This document shows positions 6,287-13,146 of a stretch of DNA of 14,089 bases, piece by piece; the first letter of the stretch is position 1; the number at the start of each line of letters is the position of its first letter. Under the pieces are notes generated by a model, which did no database searches, had not been told where the DNA came from, and saw nothing but the letters and a program-made list of their open reading frames with translations. The stretch is from an uncultured Arcanobacterium sp. Lineage in GTDB: Bacteria; Actinomycetota; Actinomycetes; Actinomycetales; Actinomycetaceae. A program made the position numbers and the translations under genes. The stretch is from positions 1-14,089 of the forward strand of contig NZ_CAMXYE010000034.1 of assembly GCF_947253055.1 (NCBI RefSeq), in the 5' to 3' direction.

Positions 6287-6601
6287 ATGAGTGAATTAGA
6301 AAATTACGAAGCGGAACGGGAGCTCGCTCTCTATCGCGAATATCAAGACGTAGTAAATCTTTTCCGTTTTGTAGTAGAGACGGAACGGCGTTTTTATTTA
6401 GCTAATGACGTAGATGTAAAAGTGCGCGCGGCGGAAAACGGCGATATCTTCTTTGAAGTCACTCTGACCGATGCCTGGGTGTGGGATATATTTCGCTCTT
6501 CTCGCTTTATACGCGGCGCGCGGGTAGTCACCTTTAAAGACGTGAATGTAGAAGAACTCAATAAACCGGATATAAGTAAAGAAATCGATTTCGAGCACTG
6601 A
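6287..6601 (+). CDS. DUF2469 family protein, function unknown
   Basis: This 104-residue acidic protein belongs to the actinobacterial DUF2469 family (Rv2901c-like in Mycobacterium). The strongly conserved stretches are all here: ELALYREYQDVVNLF (12-26), VVETERRFYLAN (29-40), DAWVWDIFRSSRFI (62-75) and VVTFKDVNVEEL (80-91). There is no signal peptide, membrane segment or recognisable catalytic motif, so it is probably a small cytoplasmic protein. It starts 15 bases after rnhB, preceded by GAGAGGGTGCGGG, and looks like the last gene of the lepB-rnhB unit. The family is nearly always next to rnhB in Actinobacteria, which hints at a link to that region but proves no function. Confidence 0.93.
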   Translation: MSELENYEAERELALYREYQDVVNLFRFVVETERRFYLANDVDVKVRAAENGDIFFEVTLTDAWVWDIFRSSRFIRGARVVTFKDVNVEELNKPDISKEIDFEH

Positions 6602-6615
6602 ATTTAGTGGGAAGT

Positions 6616-6640
6616 TAAGCACTGAGCTTATCTAAAATTT
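6616..6640 (+). terminator. Weak terminator-like hairpin after the DUF2469 gene
   Basis: TAAGC (6616-6620) pairs with GCTTA (6626-6630) around ACTGA, followed by TCTAAAATTTT. The stem is only 5 bp, so it may not terminate efficiently. Confidence 0.35.
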
Positions 6641-6710
6641 TCATCTTAGGTTTTCCACGCTTTCTGCTAGCTCCAGTATTTTCCCTCTCTGCCGGGCCAT
6701 CCTTATTTCC

Positions 6711-6747
6711 TTACCTCTGCTGTGTTTGAATCAGGGGCAGGAGGTAA
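6711..6747 (+). promoter_or_regulatory. Hairpin that can mask the yraN ribosome binding site
   Basis: TTACCTC (6711-6717) pairs perfectly over 7 bp with GAGGTAA (6741-6747), which contains part of the AGGAGG of yraN. TGC (6718-6720) can extend the stem with GCA (6737-6739), leaving G6740 bulged. The loop is about 16 bases. In the folded RNA the ribosome binding site would be hidden, suggesting translational control of yraN and of the overlapping comM and dprA. Confidence 0.5.
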
Positions 6748-6751
6748 TCTC

Positions 6752-7150
6752 ATGCTGGTATCGAGTGGGCAAAGCGCTGGTAATTCACTAAATACCCGCC
6801 AGGCGCTGGGAGCTTGGGGTGAAAAATGTGCGGCTGCTTATTTGCAGAATAACGACTACGAAATTTTAGAGCGCAATTGGCGGATACGCGGGGGAGAAAT
6901 AGACATAATTGCCTACGATCCGCAGCGACAAGCGGCGGTGGCAGTGGAAGTTAAAACGCGCCGCCAGCGAAAATTCGGCACTCCTGAAGAAGCAATAACT
7001 GAAGTTAAACTGCGCAGATTGCGTGCTCTCTTAATTGCCTGGGTTTCGCAGCAGAAAACCTATTGGCCGCATATCGCAGTAGATTGCATCGGTATTGAAA
7101 TACGGGGCCAGGAATATACCTTACGGCATATGAAAGATTTGCCGCTATGA
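6752..7150 (+). CDS. yraN: YraN family (UPF0102) endonuclease-like protein
   Basis: This 132-residue protein is a member of UPF0102, a family with a Holliday-junction-resolvase-like PD-(D/E)XK fold whose role is not settled. The core motifs are present: GAWGEKCAAAYL (20-31) with E24, RIRGGEIDIIA (45-54) with D51, and AVEVKTR (64-70) with the E-x-K pair E66 and K68. GTPEEAITEVKLRRL (76-90) follows. The ATG at 6752 is chosen over the in-frame GTG at 6722 because AGGAGG lies at 6739-6744 with ideal spacing and the conserved region begins at residue 16. The end overlaps comM by four bases (ATGA). The yraN-comM-dprA order is typical of Actinobacteria and suggests a role in DNA handling, which is inference. 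Confidence 0.93.
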   Translation: MLVSSGQSAGNSLNTRQALGAWGEKCAAAYLQNNDYEILERNWRIRGGEIDIIAYDPQRQAAVAVEVKTRRQRKFGTPEEAITEVKLRRLRALLIAWVSQQKTYWPHIAVDCIGIEIRGQEYTLRHMKDLPL

Positions 7151-8790
7151 ATACCCCGGCGCTCGGCACTGCGCATGCCATAAGTTTGCAAGGTTTAGAA
7201 GGCACAGATGTGGCAATAGAAGCTACTCTGCTCACTGGTCTCCCAGTTTTTACTATGGTCGGCTTGGCTGATACTGCGGTTATTGAAGCCAAAGAACGCT
7301 TGCGCGCCAGTTTCCACAATGTGGGTTTGGGTTGGCCGAATCAGCGGCTTACCGTCAATCTATCTCCGGCAGATACTGCTAAATCCGGGGCGGGCTTCGA
7401 TTTAGGAATCGCTGCCGCCATAATTGGCGCCTTGGGTTACGGGCAATTGCCTGCAGATACTTTTCTGATAGGAGAATTAGGCTTAGATGGCGCCGTGCGC
7501 GGTGTGCGCGGCGTATTACCCGCTTTACTGGCTGCGCAGAAGCTTGGTTTTCGCCAAGCTTTTGTGCCGGAGGAGAATAAGCACGAAGCGGAGCTGGTAA
7601 GTGGAATTTCCATTATCAGCATTGCAAATTTAGCAGCTTTAGCAGCAAAATTGCGGGTGCCGAGAAAACTTATTGCTATTCCAGAGGTCGAAACTGTACC
7701 AGGAAGTAGAAGAGCGGTGCCGGAAAAGAGTGCGAATTCTCCGGGAAAGAGTGCAGCTTCGCGGGGTGGTAACAGAGCTGAAGAATCTTTTGGAAATTTG
7801 AGCCAGCTGGCAGCTCCAGTGAAAAATCCAGAGGGAGATATTTCAGATGTATATGGGCAAGAAGAGGCTATTTGGGCTCTGCAAATAGCAGCTATCGGAG
7901 GGCACCACACCCAGATGTTGGGGCCGCCGGGAGTGGGGAAGAGCATGCTAGCAGAGCGGTTTCCCGCGCTCTTGCCGCCTTTGGTGGAGGCAGAAGCGAT
8001 GGAGGTGGCAGCTATTCGTTCGCTCTGTGGAGTAAGAATTACGGATTTACCGTGGTATCGCCCTTTTATTTCTCCGCATCACACTATTTCGGTGGCCGCT
8101 TTAATTGGGGGTGGCAGTGGCACGCCGTTGCCGGGGGCAATTACGCTTGCCCATCGGGGAGTACTCTATTGTGATGAATTTGCTGAATTTCCTAATTCTG
8201 CTATTCAGTCTTTGCGTCAACCTTTAGAAAAAGGCTGGATAGAGTTGCAGCGTACGCGAGCGCGCCTGCGTTATCCGGCAGCTTTTCAGCTGCTAGCCGC
8301 GGCTAATCCGTGCCGATGTGGAATGGGGCCCGCCAGTGCCAAATGTAGCTGTACTTCTCATGATATTCGCCTATATCGGCGCAATTTGGGTGGGCCGATA
8401 CGCGATCGGATAGATATTCGCCTGCAGCTGCGCCGTCCTTCGCGCGCGGATATGCGCCGCGGGGGCAGTGTTAGTAGTAAAGAAGCGCAAGAAGCAGTAG
8501 CGGCAGGTATTTTTCGTCAACGCCGCCGGGCTGCGCAGGATGCCTCGCTGCCGGATACGCTGCAGAACAAAGATTTACCGGGAAAGTGGCTCCGCCAGAA
8601 TACGCCGTGGAAAGGTGGAGCGGTAAAAGATTTAGAGCGGCATTGGCAGCAGGGGCAACTTTCGCTGCGTGGAATAGATAAAATCTTACGAATTGCCTGG
8701 AGCACAGCAGATTTTTTCGGCCACGATTCCCCACATGATGAAGACATTGCGGCGGCCTGTTTATTACGAGGTGCGGAAGGAATTATCTGA
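7147..8790 (+). CDS. comM: ComM / YifB family Mg-chelatase-like AAA+ ATPase
   Basis: ComM-type proteins are hexameric AAA+ helicases that extend branches when incoming single-stranded DNA recombines during natural transformation. The 547-residue product has three parts. The N-terminal Lon-protease-like fold includes LTVNLSPADTAKSGAGFDLG (68-87). The AAA+ core has Walker A GPPGVGKS (259-266), Walker B LYCDEFAEFP (340-349) and GPIRDRIDI (416-424). The C-terminal Mg-chelatase-like helical domain ends near residue 545. C389, C391, C400 and C402 form the small Cys cluster typical of the family. Residues about 183-225 are a longer Ser/Gly/Ala-rich linker than in E. coli YifB. The start overlaps yraN by four bases and the stop overlaps dprA by one, so the three genes are likely co-translated. 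Competence in this organism cannot be concluded from these genes alone, since the family also occurs in bacteria not known to be transformable. Confidence 0.95.
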   Translation: MNTPALGTAHAISLQGLEGTDVAIEATLLTGLPVFTMVGLADTAVIEAKERLRASFHNVGLGWPNQRLTVNLSPADTAKSGAGFDLGIAAAIIGALGYGQLPADTFLIGELGLDGAVRGVRGVLPALLAAQKLGFRQAFVPEENKHEAELVSGISIISIANLAALAAKLRVPRKLIAIPEVETVPGSRRAVPEKSANSPGKSAASRGGNRAEESFGNLSQLAAPVKNPEGDISDVYGQEEAIWALQIAAIGGHHTQMLGPPGVGKSMLAERFPALLPPLVEAEAMEVAAIRSLCGVRITDLPWYRPFISPHHTISVAALIGGGSGTPLPGAITLAHRGVLYCDEFAEFPNSAIQSLRQPLEKGWIELQRTRARLRYPAAFQLLAAANPCRCGMGPASAKCSCTSHDIRLYRRNLGGPIRDRIDIRLQLRRPSRADMRRGGSVSSKEAQEAVAAGIFRQRRRAAQDASLPDTLQNKDLPGKWLRQNTPWKGGAVKDLERHWQQGQLSLRGIDKILRIAWSTADFFGHDSPHDEDIAAACLLRGAEGII

Positions 8791-9917
8791 TGGGTGAAAC
8801 TAGTCTAGATTCTGCACATTTAGCTGCGATTACTTGGTCGCGTATCACCGAAGGAGGAGATATAGCAGCTGTGCGATGGGTGAGAAAGCATGGCTACGAA
8901 AAGGCGCTAGAATTGCTGCGCGCAAATAGTCCACAACTGCCGCCGGCCGGAGCTGCTTGGAAAATACGGCTACAAAACTTAGCAGATTTTTCTCCCGCCG
9001 CTCTGGAAAAGCTGGGGATAAAAGTATTGATTCCAGGAGATAAATACTGGCCGGCACAATTGGAAGATTTAGGAGAACGCTGCCCACTTAGCTTATGGGT
9101 GCGCGGCGCGGAAAATATATTAAAGCTCCCCGCTGTTTCGGTGGTCGGAGCGCGTGCCTGTACTCATAATGGGGAAAATATTGCGCGCGATTTTGCTTAC
9201 GAATTGGCAGAAGATTTCGTAATAGTATCTGGAGGCGCATTCGGAATAGATGCAGCAGCCCACCAAGGAGCGTTATTGGCTGCGGGAAAGACGATTCTTC
9301 TTTCTGCGGCTGGAGTAGATAGAGTCTATCCGCGTTCCCACGCCGGGCTCTATGAAAAAGTGCTGCTAAGCGGCGGAGCAGTGGTGAGTGAATCGCCCCT
9401 GGGAGCTACTCCGCAGCGTTTTCGCTTTTTACTGCGCAATCGAATTATTGCTGCACTTGGTTTAGCCACAGTGGTAGTCGAGGCCGGCGGGCGCTCGGGA
9501 GCTCTAAATACTGCCCGGCAAGCTCTGGAAATTGGACGGGAAGTGGGAGCAGTTCCGGGAGCGCCAAGTGCTCCGATGGCGCAGGGGTGCAATGATTTAA
9601 TACGCAACGGCGGCACTTTGATCTACCAGCCGGCGCAGGTAAAAGAGCTTATCGATCCTTTCGGGCAAGGGATGCTGCCTTTAGCGGCCGGAAAAGAAAG
9701 TGAATCTGGTTTCGGCGTTATTCCTTTCGAAAAAGCTTGGGATGAGTTGACGGCTCGTATTTATGATGCGGTGCCGCAGCGCTATCCCGGAGCAGCTGAA
9801 AAAATTGCTAATTCCGTGGGGTGCCCAGTAGTGGAAGCACAAATAAAACTGAGTAAACTGGCTTTGAGTGGGCATATTAATAAATGCGGAAATCTTTGGG
9901 TGAAGAATCTGCACTAG
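8790..9917 (+). CDS. dprA: DNA processing protein DprA
   Basis: DprA binds incoming single-stranded DNA and loads RecA during transformation. The 375-residue protein has a weakly conserved N-terminal region (1-75), the Rossmann-fold core (about 80-285) and a C-terminal winged-helix-like domain (about 315-375). Core motifs are VSVVGARACT (116-125), VSGGAFGIDAAAHQGAL (146-162), FLLRNRIIAALG (213-224), VVEAGGRSGALNTARQA (229-245) and AVPG (254-257). The stretch before RNRIIA reads FRFLL, without the Pro usual in FPxRNRII. The ATG overlaps the comM stop by one base. xerC follows after 19 bases. Length and motifs are those of an intact gene. Confidence 0.95.
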   Translation: MGETSLDSAHLAAITWSRITEGGDIAAVRWVRKHGYEKALELLRANSPQLPPAGAAWKIRLQNLADFSPAALEKLGIKVLIPGDKYWPAQLEDLGERCPLSLWVRGAENILKLPAVSVVGARACTHNGENIARDFAYELAEDFVIVSGGAFGIDAAAHQGALLAAGKTILLSAAGVDRVYPRSHAGLYEKVLLSGGAVVSESPLGATPQRFRFLLRNRIIAALGLATVVVEAGGRSGALNTARQALEIGREVGAVPGAPSAPMAQGCNDLIRNGGTLIYQPAQVKELIDPFGQGMLPLAAGKESESGFGVIPFEKAWDELTARIYDAVPQRYPGAAEKIANSVGCPVVEAQIKLSKLALSGHINKCGNLWVKNLH

Positions 9918-9936
9918 AGCAGGGTGGAAAAGTGTA

Positions 9937-10908
9937 ATGGTAGAACTCAGTGCCGGAATTCTCGAGCTGCTGGAAAAGTATAAAAAAGAGCTCCGTTTCC
10001 GGCGTGGCTATTCCGAGCACACCGTGCGGGCATATTTACAAGAAGCTAACGATTTATGCCAGTTTTTATTTACGCAGGGTGGTACTCCGGCCGCTGGTTC
10101 TACGCAGGTGGAATTGCTGCGTTATTTAGATTTAGCGGATTTACGAGCCTGGTTGGCGATGCTTAGTAATAAAGGGCAGAGTCGGGCTTCTATCGCTCGC
10201 CACGCTGCGGCTATTCGCACTTTCCTTAACTGGCTCTATCGGCAAGGTTATTTAGAGAAAAATGCCGGCGCCCGGCTGCAAGCTCCGAAAGTGGTAAATG
10301 GGCTTCCGCAGGTTCTATCGCGCCAACAAGCTGCGAAATTACTAGATTATTTTCAATCACTTGCGCAATCTGGGGGAGCAGTGGAATTGCGGAACTGGGC
10401 AATTTTTGAATTACTTTACGCCAGCGCCATTCGCGTGAGTGAATGCGTGGGATTGAATCTAGCGGATATCGGAGAAGATACCTTACGTATTTACGGCAAA
10501 GGTGGGAAAGAGCGCATAGTTCCTTACGGAAAAATGGCGCAATACGCTCTGGCGGAGTGGCTAGAGGTGCGAGAGCAGCTATTGCCCGTTTCCACCTCCT
10601 CTTCCTCTAAATCCACCGCGCTTAGCTCAGCCCAAACAGCCGTTTTCTTAGGTGAAAAAGGTGGGCGGTTAGATGTGCGGATAGTGCGAGGAATTTTGGA
10701 AAGAGCTACTGGGCAACTAGGTCTACCTCCCATATCGCCGCACGATTTACGCCATTCGGCAGCCACCCATTTGCTCGATGGTGGTGCTGATCTGCGCAGC
10801 GTGCAGGAAATTCTCGGGCATTCTTCGCTCGCTACCACGCAGCGCTATACGCATATAAGTGCCGAGCGCTTGCAGAAAGCATTTCAGCAGGCACATCCGC
10901 GGGCGTAA
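9937..10908 (+). CDS. xerC: Tyrosine recombinase XerC
   Basis: XerC acts with XerD at dif sites to resolve chromosome dimers before cell division. The 323-residue product has an N-terminal SAM-like DNA-binding domain (about 8-110) and a catalytic domain (about 125-320). All catalytic residues are present: R166 in ASAIRVSECVGL, K188 in YGKGGKER, H269 and R272 in HDLRHSAATHLL, H295 in ILGHSSL, and the nucleophile Y304 in TTQRYTHIS. A Ser/Thr-rich insertion (219-231, TSSSSKSTALSS) lengthens the loop before the second half of the catalytic domain. GGTGGAAAAG precedes the ATG by 4 bases. The position between dprA and rpsB is the usual actinobacterial one, which favours a housekeeping XerC over a phage integrase. 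No terminator is evident after the stop. Confidence 0.94.
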   Translation: MVELSAGILELLEKYKKELRFRRGYSEHTVRAYLQEANDLCQFLFTQGGTPAAGSTQVELLRYLDLADLRAWLAMLSNKGQSRASIARHAAAIRTFLNWLYRQGYLEKNAGARLQAPKVVNGLPQVLSRQQAAKLLDYFQSLAQSGGAVELRNWAIFELLYASAIRVSECVGLNLADIGEDTLRIYGKGGKERIVPYGKMAQYALAEWLEVREQLLPVSTSSSSKSTALSSAQTAVFLGEKGGRLDVRIVRGILERATGQLGLPPISPHDLRHSAATHLLDGGADLRSVQEILGHSSLATTQRYTHISAERLQKAFQQAHPRA

Positions 10909-10923
10909 AAATCTTCGGCGTGG

Positions 10924-10995
10924 GTGCATGGGCACGTGGATGCGCAGGTGGGCGCGCGGGTGGATGTGCAGGTGGATGCGCACGTAGGCGCTATT
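10924..10995. repeat. Degenerate 12-bp tandem repeat, about six units
   Basis: Starting 16 bases after the xerC stop, six 12-base units follow in register: GTGCATGGGCAC, GTGGATGCGCAG, GTGGGCGCGCGG, GTGGATGTGCAG, GTGGATGCGCAC, then the decayed GTAGGCGCTATT. The consensus is near GTGGATGCGCAG. It ends 15 bases before the M23 stop codon on the other strand. Small hairpins such as GTGC/GCAC can form inside. It is non-coding for any recognisable product. Confidence 0.8.
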
Positions 10996-11010
10996 TATCC
11001 AAGCTGTGCT

Positions 11011-11634
11011 TTATAGGAGGCGCACTCGTTTCTTCGCTAATAGTAGCCAGGGATTCAGATAATTATCAGGAGCAGTTTTTGCACCCCAATGCAGACAAGT
11101 ACTCATACCGCAATGCTTTCCCACCACAACTGCAATTAGCTGCCCGCGCTGCACTTCTTCCCCTTTTTGCACCAACGGTAAAACTGGCTCATACGTGGTG
11201 CGGATATTTTCCGGGTGGAAAATTGAGAGCACTTTTCTATTAACTAGTTGTCCGCTATATACTACTTTTCCCTGTTGCGGAGCATATACGGGCATGAAGA
11301 AGGAAGCAGCTAGATCCACTCCGCGATGCCCCGCATTCCAATTGTGCTTTCCCGGAGAAAAAGCTCTCGCCACTCGGCAGCTAGAAAGCGGGCAGTTATA
11401 GTTTTTTGGTAACGATGCGGATTTTTGCGCAGTGACTGGAATGCTCTGGGGTGTGGCTGGGATGCTCTGGGGTATGGCTGGGGGAAGCGGTAGTACAGTT
11501 CGAGAGATTGTCGGCGTAGCGTGGGCAATCGGCGGTATAGCTCGGGCAGTCTGCACTGCAGCTCCGGCGGTAAATACCGGCAGCTGTAAAAGCAAAATTC
11601 CACTTAACGCCCAGAGTAGTAGTTTTCGTTTCAT
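11011..11634 (-). CDS. Secreted M23 (LytM-like) peptidase-fold protein
   Basis: Read on the reverse strand, this gives 207 residues. A signal peptide is clear: KRK, a hydrophobic stretch at 5-20, then FTAGAA at 21-26 with a likely cut near residue 25. Residues about 30-70 are a Pro/Thr/Ala-rich spacer, and 80-200 are the LytM fold. H103 and D107 in HRGVDLA and H182 in CLHWG are the expected zinc ligands. The first His of the usual H-x-H pair is Cys (C180). From memory, this CLHWG form also occurs in related actinobacterial proteins; if the family matches, activity may be changed or lost. IRTTYEPV (144-151) is the conserved substrate-side strand. C81, C86, C175 and C180 could form disulfides outside the cell. 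M23 enzymes cut peptidoglycan cross-bridges or activate other hydrolases. A gene of this type lies beside rpsB in other Actinobacteria (e.g. Rv2891). Confidence 0.88.
   Translation of the reverse strand: MKRKLLLWALSGILLLQLPVFTAGAAVQTARAIPPIAHATPTISRTVLPLPPAIPQSIPATPQSIPVTAQKSASLPKNYNCPLSSCRVARAFSPGKHNWNAGHRGVDLAASFFMPVYAPQQGKVVYSGQLVNRKVLSIFHPENIRTTYEPVLPLVQKGEEVQRGQLIAVVVGKHCGMSTCLHWGAKTAPDNYLNPWLLLAKKRVRLL
11438..11479 (-). repeat. 21-bp tandem duplication in the Pro-rich spacer of the M23 gene
   Basis: Two adjacent 21-base copies (11438-11458 and 11459-11479) differ at two positions and encode PQSIPAT and PQSIPVT on the reverse strand. They look like a recent in-frame duplication that lengthens the spacer. 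Confidence 0.75.
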
Positions 11635-11842
11635 AGCTACAGTTTCACCAGTTTTCCGTTTTCTGCGCTGCGCTCAGGATTACTTGCGGAAAAATTAGCC
11701 GTATGTACTTTTTGTGCCCAAAATCAAAATCTCATCTTTAAAGTCAATAGATACCCAAAATATGCCGAGATATTGGCAATAATTGTGTAGAACATCGCAT
11801 TCAGCATCATTTTTCTGCTGGATACTTGGGGCTCTTCTCCGG

Positions 11843-11877
11843 TAAAATAAAAGGGCTGCCGTTTTTATAAATGGCAG
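11843..11877 (-). terminator. Hairpin with T-rich flank in reverse orientation
   Basis: CTGCC (11856-11860) pairs with GGCAG (11873-11877), and three T-A pairs extend the stem inward. Read on the reverse strand it is followed by CCC and then TTTTATTTTA, like a terminator or attenuator of transcripts heading toward the M23 gene. The interrupting CCC and short stem leave it uncertain. Confidence 0.35.
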
Positions 11878-11951
11878 ACTTCGCGTGTGCCTTGCCTGCG
11901 GGGTCAAATAGTGCGGTGAAGAAACTGCCCGATGCAGATTTCTTTAGCTAT

Positions 11952-11982
11952 TTGAATGCACACTAGGATCTGACAGTATTCT
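11952..11982 (+). promoter_or_regulatory. Candidate promoter for rpsB-tsf
   Basis: TAGGAT (11964-11969) and TATTCT (11977-11982) both resemble actinobacterial -10 elements. TTGAAT (11952-11957) could be a -35 for the second with a 19-base spacer. The pair is imperfect and the choice is unsure. Confidence 0.35.
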
Positions 11983-12000
11983 CTGCAGATAAAACCGAGA

Positions 12001-12028
12001 GCAGGAAATCCCTGCCGTTAAGAAAGGA
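12001..12028 (+). promoter_or_regulatory. Small leader hairpin and ribosome binding site of rpsB
   Basis: GCAGG (12001-12005) pairs with CCTGC (12011-12015) around AAATC, just ahead of the ribosome binding site AAAGGA (12023-12028), which stays unpaired 8 bases before the ATG. Confidence 0.45.
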
Positions 12029-12036
12029 CGACGACC

Positions 12037-13119
12037 ATGGCAGTCGTTACCATGAGCCAGCTGCTGGAAGCTGGCGTACATTTCGGGCATCAGACGCGGC
12101 GCTGGAACCCGAAGATGAAGCCGTATATATTAAATGACCGCAACGGAATTTATATTATCGATTTGCGCAAGACCATTGCCGATATTAACCGCACCTACGA
12201 TTTCGTAAAAGAAACGGTAGCGCACGGCGGAAATATTCTTTTTGTAGGCACGAAGCGGCAGGCGCAGCAGTCGATTAAAGAAGAAGCTGAGCGGGTAGGA
12301 ATGCCTTATGTGAACGAGCGGTGGCTGGGCGGTATGCTCACCAATTTCCAAACCGTGCATGCCCGGATTAAGCGCTTAAAAGAGCTGGAACTGATCGATT
12401 TCTCCGATACCGTGGCCAATGATCGCACCAAGAAAGAGCTGCTCATGATGCGCCGGGAGAAAGAAAAGCTGGAGCGCACCCTCGGCGGTATCCGCGATAT
12501 GGTGAAGGTACCTTCCGCAGTGTGGATTGTAGATACCACCAAAGAGCATCTGGCTGTAAAAGAAGCTCGTAAGTTGCATGTGCCGGTAGTAGCTATTCTC
12601 GATACGAACTGCGATCCGGATGAAGTGGATTACGGCATTCCGGGCAATGACGATGCGATTCGTTCCGTAGAATTACTCACCCATATTGTGGCTGATGCGG
12701 TAGCCGAAGGCTTGCTTGCTCGCAATACTGCGAAGAATGCAGACGAAGTGGCCGAAGAGCCGATGCCGGAGTGGGAGCGCGAGCTTTTGGCTGGTGAAGA
12801 AGCCGCTGCTGATGAAGCTAAAGCTGATGAAGCCAAAGCTGAAGAAGCTGCCGTTGACGAAGTAGCTGCTGATGAAGCTGCAGAAGTTCCCGCCGCCGAA
12901 GAGAAGGCCACTGAAAAGAAGGCCGCCAAAGGAAAGGCAGCTGAAAAGAAGGCCACCAAAGGAAAAGCAGCTGAAAAGAAGGCCACTGAAAAGAAGGCCA
13001 CCAAAGGAAAAGCAGCCAAAGAGAAGGTCACCGAAGAAAAAGCAGCCGAAGTAGCAGAGGCAGCTGCAGAAGATAGCGCCTCTGCCGAAGCTGATGAAGC
13101 TGCTGCAGAAGAGAAATAA
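12037..13119 (+). CDS. rpsB: Small ribosomal subunit protein uS2 with long charge-block repeat tail
   Basis: S2 binds late to the 30S subunit and helps place S1 and mRNA. Residues 1 to about 250 are a normal S2: LLEAGVHFGHQTRRWNPKM (9-27), FVGTKRQAQ near 68, WLGGMLTNFQT near 94 and VAILDTNCDPDEVDYGIPGN near 186. MPEWERELLAG (243-253) is the usual end of actinobacterial S2. The remaining 107 or so residues are low-complexity: an acidic Ala/Glu/Asp part, a strongly basic part (290-339) made of ten five-residue units such as KATEK, KAAKG and KATKG, then an acidic end. At the DNA level the basic part is a 15-base periodic repeat (12904-13053). The start has AAAGGA 8 bases upstream. tsf follows after 27 bases, as in nearly all bacteria. 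The tail is not needed for the S2 fold; its role is unknown. Confidence 0.96.
   Translation: MAVVTMSQLLEAGVHFGHQTRRWNPKMKPYILNDRNGIYIIDLRKTIADINRTYDFVKETVAHGGNILFVGTKRQAQQSIKEEAERVGMPYVNERWLGGMLTNFQTVHARIKRLKELELIDFSDTVANDRTKKELLMMRREKEKLERTLGGIRDMVKVPSAVWIVDTTKEHLAVKEARKLHVPVVAILDTNCDPDEVDYGIPGNDDAIRSVELLTHIVADAVAEGLLARNTAKNADEVAEEPMPEWERELLAGEEAAADEAKADEAKAEEAAVDEVAADEAAEVPAAEEKATEKKAAKGKAAEKKATKGKAAEKKATEKKATKGKAAKEKVTEEKAAEVAEAAAEDSASAEADEAAAEEK
12904..13053 (+). repeat. 15-bp periodic repeat coding for Lys/Ala pentapeptides in rpsB
   Basis: Ten consecutive 15-base units encode KATEK, KAAKG, KAAEK, KATKG, KAAEK, KATEK, KATKG, KAAKE, KVTEE and KAAEV. Several neighbours are nearly identical at DNA level, so copy number may vary between strains. 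The upstream acidic part (ADEAK, ADEAK, AEEAA) has the same five-residue period. Confidence 0.9.
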
Positions 13120-13146
13120 AACAATCTGATTGATTGTGGAGGAATA

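Larger units (their letters stand above)
11635..12036. other. Divergent intergenic region between the M23 gene and rpsB
   Basis: No gene here is supported; a 70-residue reverse-strand frame at 11695-11907 matches no family I know and has no clear ribosome binding site. The region must hold the promoters of two divergent genes and a roughly 60- to 100-base rpsB leader. I see a hairpin at 11856-11877, possible -10 elements near 11964-11982 and a small hairpin at 12001-12015. Confidence 0.6.

Noticed and set aside
7437..7946. 169-residue reverse frame inside comM
   Set aside because: It is antisense to a clear ComM protein, with no family resemblance and no start signals.
9937..10908. Integrase of a mobile element
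   Set aside because: The recombinase sits in the conserved dprA-xerC-rpsB order, with no attachment-site repeats or phage genes, so it is housekeeping XerC.
10924..10995. CRISPR array
   Set aside because: The 12-bp units are directly adjacent and degenerate, without spacers or cas genes.
11695..11907. 70-residue reverse frame upstream of the M23 gene
   Set aside because: It has no recognisable motifs or clear ribosome binding site, and it overlaps hairpin and promoter-like sequence.
12872..13054. 60-residue Lys/Arg/Pro-rich forward frame in the rpsB tail
   Set aside because: It is a second frame of the same repeats with no start signals; the S2 frame is certain.
12630..13124. 164-residue Ser/Ala/Phe-rich reverse frame across the rpsB tail
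   Set aside because: The frame is open only because of the 15-bp repeats of the S2 tail read backwards.
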